From Anaerolineaceae bacterium UBA6086 (lineage in GTDB: Bacteria; Chloroflexota; Anaerolineae; Anaerolineales; Anaerolineaceae), in NCBI GenBank assembly GCA_002436005.1, contig DIXG01000010.1, forward strand, positions 1 through 5,013: 5,013 nt of DNA, in the 5' to 3' direction. Shown piece after piece: positions 1 to 4,613 of this stretch (positions within the stretch are counted from its first letter, which is position 1; every line of letters starts with the position of its first letter). The notes beneath the pieces were generated by a model. It had not been told where the DNA came from and did no database searches. It saw only the letters and a program-made list of their open reading frames with translations. Position numbers and translations under genes: made by a program.

Positions 1-168
1 GCGTAAGAAACCACAGGTGTTGACGATCAAGAATTCCGCCTCTTCAGGATATTCAGTGGGTGAATACCCTTGACGGTTGAGTAATTGCGCCATTGATTCC
101 GAATCGACCAGATTTTTGGCGCAGCCGAGTGATATCAGGTGATAGGTGCTGGTTGTTCGTTTAGTCAT
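1..168 (-). CDS. rimO: RimO, ribosomal protein uS12 methylthiotransferase (N-terminal fragment, cut by window edge)
   Basis: Only the first 56 codons are present; the gene runs off the left edge. RimO is a cytoplasmic radical-SAM enzyme that adds a methylthio group to the beta carbon of a conserved aspartate in ribosomal protein S12. The visible part is the start of the UPF0004/MTTase N-terminal domain. It contains the hallmark SLGCAKNLVDSE (residues 13-24, Cys16) and VNTCGF (49-54, Cys52), two of the three cysteines that bind the auxiliary [4Fe-4S] cluster. The SLGCAKNLVDSE form points to RimO rather than the related tRNA enzyme MiaB. The radical-SAM CxxxCxxC motif and TRAM domain lie outside the window. 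The ATG at 168-166 overlaps the last 8 bases of the RodZ-like gene (ATGACTAA). No clear Shine-Dalgarno sequence precedes it, so translation is probably coupled to the upstream gene. Confidence 0.93.
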   Translation of the reverse strand, partial: MTKRTTSTYHLISLGCAKNLVDSESMAQLLNRQGYSPTEYPEEAEFLIVNTCGFLR

Positions 169-1567
169 TTAGTTCAGAATCCGTCGGGGTAGGGAACAGG
201 GTCTGTGTTGGGGATGGTGTCGGCGTAGGGGTTTGGGACGCCACAGGGGTTTCAGTAATGGTTGGTGTGATGGTTGCTGTTGGTCTCACAAGCCCGTTCC
301 TGGTAAAAATCAAGTTTACAACCTGTCCAAAATTACCTGGAGAACCAATATCATCTCCATTAAAGAAAATTTGGAGCACGCCAGCATTGCCCGTCAGGAT
401 TTCCACACTTTCTTCCCCATAGTAGTCATAAGCATTTCCTGGCATAATGCGCCCTTCAAAGACCAGCTCTGAGTCGGAAACAACCTGAAGCCAGGCTTGC
501 TGCCTGGGAACAATCAGCAGGTTGATGGGGCTGTTATTTGGCAGCGGCGTGAAGATAGGTTCAGGTCCATCGGGACCTGGCTCCGCTGTTTCAGTTCCAT
601 TTTCAATAACTTCATCTGCTGCTTGTGTCATCTGCTGGGTTGGTGTGGGCGTTGCCAGCAGGATGTCGGAAACTTCGGGCAGCTCAGTGGGATTGGTGGG
701 GGTGTTATCTGTGCTGAGAATGCGGTTGGCACCCCAGACGACGAAAGCTGAAAAAAGGAGAAAAAAGATTGTAATAACCATCAGGTCAAGTGAAAAAAAG
801 TTTCGCAGCCTCAGCTTTGCTGTCGAAAGTTCTTTTGCTGAGGATTTCTTGACCTGTGATTCAAACTGGTTTTTTTCCTCCCTTTGGCGCTGCAAACCAT
901 CGGCATATTTGAGCAGGACTTTATCCACATCCAAATTGAGAAAATCAGCATAGTTTTGCAGCAAACCGCGTGCCTGCGCTGGAGAAGGAACCAGGTCAAA
1001 TTTACCCGCTTCCATGGCATGAATGTATCTCGGGGCAATGTGAATATTTTGATGGATGTCATCAACAGATAGACTGATTAGCTCTCTGCGTTTGATCAGA
1101 GTCTCTCCAATTTCTTTGAAGATGCGTTCCGATTCAATGGCAGATGAATTCCCTGGAGGTCGATGCTCCTCCTCATTTTCAGCCAAATGAGGTTCATGTT
1201 CATGAGGGATTTCTTCAGAAGTTTCCTCAGCGACAGGCTTCTTATCCTCAATAAGAGCTTCTGTTGGTGTTCCCTCGCTGCTGACCTCAGTTTCTGGTTC
1301 TTCCGGTTCCTGTTCAGTCGGCGATTGGCTCGAAAGGTTGGAATCAACCCCCTTTACCTGAAGATCCTCGATTACGACGCCCAGCTCGCTGGCAATTAAA
1401 CGCAGAAAGCCGCGCAACTGGACTTTCGATGGGATAGATTCTTCATCACCAGCCTCAATCGCCTGAATGTATTCCGGGCGAATGCGAGTTTTGAGCGCTA
1501 TTTCATCAAGTGAGATCCCCCTGCCTTCGCGGATTTCTTTTAATTGTTCGCCAATGTGCTTTGCCAT
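161..1567 (-). CDS. RodZ-like membrane protein with two HTH_25 domains and a DUF4115-type C-terminal domain
   Basis: The protein has 468 residues from the ATG at 1567. Domains in order: a cytoplasmic HTH_25 helix-turn-helix (about 4-69, IGEQLKEIREGRGISLDEIA...); a Glu/Pro-rich acidic linker (about 80-140); a second HTH_25 (about 149-218, with RYIHAMEAGKFDLVP and QARGLLQNYADFL); a basic juxtamembrane stretch (about 226-258); one membrane segment (about 260-280, LMVITIFFLLFSAFVVWG); a Thr/Pro-rich extracytoplasmic linker; a DUF4115-like beta domain (about 348-427, with AWLQVVSDSELVFEG and GNAGVLQIFFNG); and a Pro/Thr-rich tail (428-468). In known RodZ the HTH contacts MreB and supports rod shape, and some homologues bind DNA or RNA; the exact role here is inferred. 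RodZ normally has one HTH and about 300-340 residues, so the second HTH and the tail are unusual. A TTG at 1585 would add six residues but has no Shine-Dalgarno sequence and lies upstream of the TATAAT, so the ATG is preferred. The stop codon overlaps the rimO start. Confidence 0.88.
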   Translation of the reverse strand: MAKHIGEQLKEIREGRGISLDEIALKTRIRPEYIQAIEAGDEESIPSKVQLRGFLRLIASELGVVIEDLQVKGVDSNLSSQSPTEQEPEEPETEVSSEGTPTEALIEDKKPVAEETSEEIPHEHEPHLAENEEEHRPPGNSSAIESERIFKEIGETLIKRRELISLSVDDIHQNIHIAPRYIHAMEAGKFDLVPSPAQARGLLQNYADFLNLDVDKVLLKYADGLQRQREEKNQFESQVKKSSAKELSTAKLRLRNFFSLDLMVITIFFLLFSAFVVWGANRILSTDNTPTNPTELPEVSDILLATPTPTQQMTQAADEVIENGTETAEPGPDGPEPIFTPLPNNSPINLLIVPRQQAWLQVVSDSELVFEGRIMPGNAYDYYGEESVEILTGNAGVLQIFFNGDDIGSPGNFGQVVNLIFTRNGLVRPTATITPTITETPVASQTPTPTPSPTQTLFPTPTDSELND

Positions 1568-1573
1568 AGCTGT

Positions 1574-1579
1574 ATTATA
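1574..1579 (-). promoter_or_regulatory. Perfect -10 box (TATAAT) placed for leaderless transcription of the RodZ-like gene
   Basis: On the minus strand TATAAT occupies 1579-1574, followed by ACAGCT and then the ATG at 1567. If the A of ATG is +1, the box covers exactly -12 to -7, the arrangement described for leaderless genes. The best -35 candidate is weak: CAGACA at 1604-1599, four of six consensus bases with a long 19-base spacer, inside the upstream hairpin. There is no Shine-Dalgarno sequence at normal spacing before the ATG, which agrees with a leaderless start. The promoter would let the RodZ-like gene and rimO be expressed independently of rplI. Confidence 0.5.
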
Positions 1580-1590
1580 TTCCAAATAGA

Positions 1591-1626
1591 AACCGGCCTG
1601 TCTGATTTTGTCATCACAGGCCGGTT
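1591..1626 (-). terminator. Probable intrinsic terminator downstream of rplI
   Basis: A perfect 10-bp GC-rich inverted repeat (AACCGGCCTG at 1591-1600 and CAGGCCGGTT at 1617-1626) lies 28 bases past the rplI stop. On the minus-strand RNA the stem can extend inward by one more pair, or by four (UGAU with AUCA) across a 2-nt bulge, closing on a small GACAAA loop. After the stem the minus strand reads TTTCTATTTGG, a moderately U-rich tail, so termination may be incomplete. No plus-strand gene ends here, so it most likely serves rplI. The far arm also covers the region where a -35 element of the RodZ-like promoter would be. Confidence 0.65.
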
Positions 1627-1654
1627 CAAGTTTGTTGTTGCGTGATTTTTAAGG

Positions 1655-2248
1655 TTATGCTTCGTCTGTGGCTGCTTCTTCGTCTTCCACAAATTCCGCT
1701 GCTTCTTCAACGACGGTCTCAACCTCTTCTGCGACAGCGGTGTTGTCCGCAGGAACTTCTACTGCAGGTTCTTCTTCAGCCTGTTTTTCATCGACAGGCA
1801 GTTCGCCTTCACGATGGACAACCACGGTCACTTCTGGAACAAGATCCATTGTGAGGTGGATCGGCACGGTAAAAGTGCCTAATTGGCGAATCGGTTCGGT
1901 CTCAACCTGGCGTTTCTCGATCTCGATCTCGTATAAGTCGTAAATGGCTTTGACGATTTCCTCATCGCTCACGGAACCATAGAGGCGTCCTGTCTCGCCA
2001 GCCTTGACGGGGAAAAGCAATTTCTTGCCGTTCAAAACTTCGGCAACGTCGCCTAATTCCTCATTCAAAACAGCGCGTCGTTCAGTTGCTTTTTTGGCAA
2101 TCCGTTCAGCTTGCTGCATTGAACCTTGGGTGGCAGGAATAGCATATCCCTGGGGGATCAGGTAGTTACGGCCATATCCTGCAGCCACCTTTTTGATTTC
2201 ACCAGCCCGACCTAATTTGTAAACATCTTTGATCAGTAATACTTTCAT
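1655..2248 (-). CDS. rplI: Large-subunit ribosomal protein bL9 with a long acidic C-terminal extension
   Basis: The protein has 197 residues; typical bL9 has about 150. bL9 binds 23S rRNA near the base of the L1 stalk and reaches across the ribosome surface. The N-terminal RNA-binding domain (1-50) carries the bL9 signature: MKVLLIKDV, then G13, G16, V21 and GYGRNYLIPQGYA (24-36). A charged connecting helix follows (about 43-75), then the C-terminal domain (about 77-146) with LFPVKAGETGRLYGSV. Residues 147-197 are an added tail with 21 Asp/Glu out of 51 residues and only one basic residue (Lys155). The ATG at 2248 is chosen because MKVLLIKDV is the family start and GAAAGG at 2263-2258 gives a Shine-Dalgarno sequence 9 bases upstream; a TTG seven codons earlier lies upstream of that site. 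The gene stands apart from rpsF, ssb and rpsR, its usual partners in many bacteria, at least on its upstream side. It appears to have its own promoter and terminator. Confidence 0.96.
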   Translation of the reverse strand: MKVLLIKDVYKLGRAGEIKKVAAGYGRNYLIPQGYAIPATQGSMQQAERIAKKATERRAVLNEELGDVAEVLNGKKLLFPVKAGETGRLYGSVSDEEIVKAIYDLYEIEIEKRQVETEPIRQLGTFTVPIHLTMDLVPEVTVVVHREGELPVDEKQAEEEPAVEVPADNTAVAEEVETVVEEAAEFVEDEEAATDEA

Positions 2249-2280
2249 TTCACAAGCCCTTTCTTTCAAATGGTTTTAGT

Positions 2281-2306
2281 CTTGCTCGAAGGGTACAACG
2301 AACAAG
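2281..2306 (-). promoter_or_regulatory. Possible hairpin at the 5' end of the rplI leader RNA
   Basis: On minus-strand RNA, CUUGUUCG (2306-2299) pairs with CGAGCAAG (2288-2281) in an 8-bp stem with one G-U pair, around the loop UUGUACCCUU. The plus-strand copy would have a C-A mismatch at that pair, so the structure fits the rplI transcript better. The stem begins almost at the predicted transcription start. The loop sequence CCCUU is complementary to AAGGG in the rplI Shine-Dalgarno region (2261-2257). A regulatory role is inference. Confidence 0.3.
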
Positions 2307-2313
2307 CCAAGAG

Positions 2314-2342
2314 ATTTTACCAGAAATGGCTGCAATAGGCAA
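2314..2342 (-). promoter_or_regulatory. Putative sigma-70-type promoter of rplI
   Basis: Reading the minus strand, TTGCCT (2342-2337, four of six matches to TTGACA) is followed by a 17-base spacer and TAAAAT (2319-2314, five of six matches to TATAAT). TGG directly before the -10 box makes an extended -10 (TGn). The predicted start near 2307 gives a leader of about 60 bases before the rplI ATG. The call rests on consensus match and position only. Confidence 0.55.
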
Positions 2343-2460
2343 TCAGCTAAAGGAGGCTCGCCTGTGGATTTTTGCCTTAATCTTTTGGAATTATGATCAC
2401 AAGTTTGACGGAATCAGAGGTTGGAATAGGCGGTTTCTGCTAAGCGTTCAATTGAATTCG

Positions 2461-2483
2461 GGTATACTTGGAGAGTATCTACC
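2461..2483 (+). promoter_or_regulatory. Weak -10 candidate inside a bulged inverted repeat upstream of the mutase gene
   Basis: TATACT at 2463-2468 matches five of six positions of TATAAT and would start a transcript near 2475, about 30 bases before the mutase ATG. No acceptable -35 is found at 16-18 bases. The box is inside an imperfect inverted repeat: GGTATACT (2461-2468) can pair with AGTA plus TACC (2474-2483) across a 2-nt bulge, around loop TGGAG. It could be an operator, a 5' RNA hairpin, or chance. Confidence 0.25.
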
Positions 2484-2495
2484 AATCTATCATTT

Positions 2496-2500
2496 GAGGT
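2496..2500 (+). promoter_or_regulatory. Shine-Dalgarno site that fixes the mutase start
   Basis: GAGGT lies 5 bases before the ATG at 2506. This supports that ATG rather than the in-frame ATG at 2326, which would add 60 residues unlike the mutase family and has no comparable ribosome-binding site. Confidence 0.75.
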
Positions 2501-2505
2501 TGCCT

Positions 2506-4158
2506 ATGTCATTGAAAGATGAAATGAATCGTTGGGAAAAGGAAACGTATCAGCCCCTGGTGAATCGTTTTCCGGAACGCAAAGAGCGCTTTGAGACCTC
2601 TTCGGGGATTCCGCTGCCGCCAGTTATATTGCCACCTGAAACGCAGCAATATTTGGAAAAATTGGGATTCCCGGGGGAATATCCATTTACACGCGGCGTT
2701 CAGCCCAACATGTTCCGTGGCAGGCTCTGGACCATGCGGCAATATGCTGGTTATGCGACAGCTGAGGAATCGAATGCCCGATACCGGTATTTGCTCGATC
2801 AGGGTCAGACAGGTTTATCTGTTGCGTTTGACCTGCCAACGCAAATTGGTTATGACGCTGACGATCCACTGGCACAGGGTGAAGTTGGTAAGGTGGGTGT
2901 CTCGATCTCGTCCATGGCAGACATGGAAACGCTGTTTCAGGGTATTCCATTGGACAAGGTTTCGACGAGCATGACCATCAATGCGCCTGCGTCGATTTTG
3001 CTGGCTTTTTATATCGCTGTGGCAAAAAAGCAGGGAGTGCCGCTTGAAAAATTAAGGGGAACTATCCAGAACGATATTCTTAAAGAGTATGTGGCGAGGG
3101 GAACGTATATCTTTCCGCCTGAACCATCGATGCGCTTGATCACAGATGTGTTCAAATTTTGTAAAGACAACATCCCGCGCTGGAATACGATCAGCATCTC
3201 GGGATATCATATTCGCGAGGCGGGTTCAACCGCTGCACAGGAAGTGGCATTCACGCTGGCAAACGCGATTGCGTACGTTCAGGCTGCAGTTGATGCGGGT
3301 TTAGCAGTAGATGATTTTGCCAGCCAGCTGTCCTTTTTCTTTAATGCACATAATAATTTCCTGGAAGAAATTGCCAAATTTCGGGCTGCAAGGCGCCTGT
3401 ATGCAAAGATTATGAAAGAACGCTTTGGCGCACAGGATGATGGTTCATGTAAGCTGCGTTTCCATACCCAAACCGCCGGCTCCACACTGACAGCGCAGCA
3501 ACCTGAAAACAATATCGTTCGCGTCACCCTGCAGGCGCTGGCGGCAGTGCTGGGCGGCACACAATCCCTGCACACCAACAGCATGGATGAAGCGCTGTGG
3601 CTGCCAACGGAAAAATCAGTGCGGGTTGCGCTTCGCACGCAGCAGGTGATTGCCTTTGAATCCGGGGTGGCGGATACAGTGGATCCAATGGCGGGATCGT
3701 TTGTGGTGGAATCCCTCACGGATCAGATTGAATCACTGGCTGAAGAATACATTGAAAAAATTGATGCCATGGGCGGTGCACTGCAGGCGATCAATCATGG
3801 GTTTATGCAGCGCGAGATCCAGGAGGCAGCCTTTAAAGCGCAGAGAGCGATAGAAACCGGGGAAGATATTGTTGTGGGCTTGAACGAATTCCAGGTGGAA
3901 GAAACCATTGAGCTCGAATCCTTGACGGTAGACCCACAGGTTGAAGAAAATCAAAGGCAAAAGCTTGCGGATTTGCGGCAAAAGCGTGATCAAACCGCTG
4001 CTGATCAGCTCCTCAGCCAATTGCGAGATGCGGCAGAGAGTGACAGTGCGCTGATGCCCATTTTTATTGCATGTGCAGAAAATAACATCACCCTCGGTGA
4101 AATCTGCGGCGTTTTACGCCAGGTTTGGGGTGAATATCGACCGCCGACATTCATCTAA
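2506..4158 (+). CDS. Methylmalonyl-CoA mutase, catalytic (substrate-binding) subunit lacking the B12 domain
   Basis: The protein has 550 residues and is the TIM-barrel part of an adenosylcobalamin-dependent acyl-CoA mutase that interconverts (R)-methylmalonyl-CoA and succinyl-CoA. An N-terminal segment typical of the family (MSLKDEMNRWEKETYQP..., with RKERFETSSGIPLPPV at 25-40) leads into TMRQYAGYATAEESN (76-90), GLSVAFDLPTQIGYD (103-117), TIQNDILKEYVARGTYIFPP (186-205), ISGYHIREAGS (231-241) and GGTQSLHTNSMDEALWLPT (350-368). Tyr80, Arg198, Tyr234 and His235 align by motif with Tyr89, Arg207, Tyr243 and His244 of the Propionibacterium MutB subunit. Tyr80 and Arg198 favour methylmalonyl-CoA; isobutyryl-CoA mutases have Phe and Gln there. 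The chain ends at GEYRPPTFI, where fused enzymes continue into the cobalamin domain with DxHxxG. A separate small subunit of about 130-140 residues is therefore expected elsewhere. The epimerase follows after 11 bases, indicating co-transcription. Confidence 0.93.
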   Translation: MSLKDEMNRWEKETYQPLVNRFPERKERFETSSGIPLPPVILPPETQQYLEKLGFPGEYPFTRGVQPNMFRGRLWTMRQYAGYATAEESNARYRYLLDQGQTGLSVAFDLPTQIGYDADDPLAQGEVGKVGVSISSMADMETLFQGIPLDKVSTSMTINAPASILLAFYIAVAKKQGVPLEKLRGTIQNDILKEYVARGTYIFPPEPSMRLITDVFKFCKDNIPRWNTISISGYHIREAGSTAAQEVAFTLANAIAYVQAAVDAGLAVDDFASQLSFFFNAHNNFLEEIAKFRAARRLYAKIMKERFGAQDDGSCKLRFHTQTAGSTLTAQQPENNIVRVTLQALAAVLGGTQSLHTNSMDEALWLPTEKSVRVALRTQQVIAFESGVADTVDPMAGSFVVESLTDQIESLAEEYIEKIDAMGGALQAINHGFMQREIQEAAFKAQRAIETGEDIVVGLNEFQVEETIELESLTVDPQVEENQRQKLADLRQKRDQTAADQLLSQLRDAAESDSALMPIFIACAENNITLGEICGVLRQVWGEYRPPTFI

Positions 4159-4169
4159 TTGGAGGAAGA

Positions 4170-4577
4170 ATGCCAAGTATCAAAAAAATTAATCACGTTG
4201 CGATTGTTGTAGAAGATATTGATTCAGCCCTTTCTTTTTGGCGCGACCAGCTGGGGCTGACTCTGGATCACATCGAGGATGTGCCATCGCAAGCCTCAAA
4301 AGTGGCATTTATGCCCATTGGTGAGGGCGAGGTGGAACTGGTTCAGCCGACACAATCGGATTCCGGGCTGGCAGGTTTTCTTGAAAAACGCGGTGAGGGA
4401 ATGCATCACCTGTGCATCGAGGTGGATGATATCAGCGCGATGCTTTCAGCTTTGAAAGAAAAGCAGGTAAGATTAATCAATGAAGAACCCCTTGAGCTCC
4501 CTGGAAGGAAGATGGCTTTTATCCATCCAAAATCAGCAAATGGTGTATTGATTGAGCTGTATGAGGTTCTTGATTAA
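4170..4577 (+). CDS. mce: Methylmalonyl-CoA epimerase (VOC superfamily)
   Basis: The protein has 135 residues, the normal length for this family. It interconverts (S)- and (R)-methylmalonyl-CoA and so links propionyl-CoA carboxylase to the mutase. It is a cytoplasmic metalloenzyme made of two beta-alpha-beta-beta-beta modules. The first begins INHVAIVVEDIDSALSFW (7-24) and the second GEGMHHLCIEVDDISAML (75-92). By family pattern the metal ligands are His9, Glu56 (in VELVQP), His80 (second His of MHH) and Glu129 (in VLIELYE). GRKMAFIHPKSANGVLIEL (112-130) is the characteristic C-terminal motif. The ATG at 4170 has GGAGG at 4161-4165, four bases upstream. Gene order with the mutase makes the epimerase call stronger than a generic VOC or lactoylglutathione lyase annotation. 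Confidence 0.94.
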   Translation: MPSIKKINHVAIVVEDIDSALSFWRDQLGLTLDHIEDVPSQASKVAFMPIGEGEVELVQPTQSDSGLAGFLEKRGEGMHHLCIEVDDISAMLSALKEKQVRLINEEPLELPGRKMAFIHPKSANGVLIELYEVLD

Positions 4578-4613
4578 AGAAAAAACCAATCATTATCAAT
4601 TAGAAAGGTTATT

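Larger units (their letters stand above)
2249..2505. other. Divergent intergenic region between rplI and the mutase gene
   Basis: This 257-base spacer holds the start signals of both transcription units. On its left half are the rplI Shine-Dalgarno sequence, leader hairpin and putative promoter. On its right half are an isolated -10-like TATACT (2463-2468) and the mutase Shine-Dalgarno GAGGT (2496-2500). The mutase reading frame stays open back to an ATG at 2326, but that stretch does not resemble the mutase family. A strong Shine-Dalgarno-like AAAGGAGG (2349-2356) precedes a 10-codon ORF starting with GTG at 2364, and this overlaps a 16-codon ORF at 2393. I see no tRNA or recognised riboswitch, and in particular no obvious cobalamin riboswitch, although covariance models could not be run. 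Confidence 0.6.

Noticed and set aside
181..280. Tandem DNA repeat in the low-complexity stretch near the left end
   Set aside because: It is the coding sequence of the Pro/Thr tail; the codons vary and there is no regular DNA repeat unit.
522..953. 143-codon plus-strand ORF opposite the RodZ-like gene
   Set aside because: It is antisense to the linker, membrane segment and juxtamembrane region; its Ser/Val/Gly-rich composition follows from the Pro/Thr codons on the other strand.
1568..1585. Upstream TTG start for the RodZ-like gene (six extra residues)
   Set aside because: No Shine-Dalgarno sequence, and it lies upstream of the likely transcription start set by the TATAAT.
1668..1943. 91-codon plus-strand ORF rich in serine opposite rplI
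   Set aside because: The Ser/Thr richness is the complement of the Glu/Ala codons of the bL9 acidic tail; no start signals or domain are seen.
2249..2269. Upstream TTG start for rplI (adds MKERACE)
   Set aside because: It overlaps or precedes the Shine-Dalgarno sequence, and bL9 proteins begin at MKVLLIKDV.
2326..2505. A 60-residue N-terminal extension of the mutase from the in-frame ATG at 2326
   Set aside because: The family start (MSLKDEMNRWEKETYQP) is at 2506 with GAGGT five bases upstream; the extension is unlike mutases and its ATG has no good ribosome-binding site.
2397..2505. Cobalamin riboswitch ahead of the B12-dependent mutase
   Set aside because: Only about 110 bases are available after the small ORFs, and I see no B12-box-like element; the known element is usually about 200 bases and controls synthesis or uptake genes more often than this one.
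3279..3719. 146-codon minus-strand ORF inside the mutase gene
   Set aside because: It is a shadow of a strongly conserved coding region; the translation is Ser/Thr/Arg-rich with no recognisable domain.
4578..4613. Terminator or promoter between the epimerase and cyclophilin genes
   Set aside because: The gap is A/T-rich but has no inverted repeat and no convincing -35/-10 pair; only the cyclophilin Shine-Dalgarno sequence is clear.
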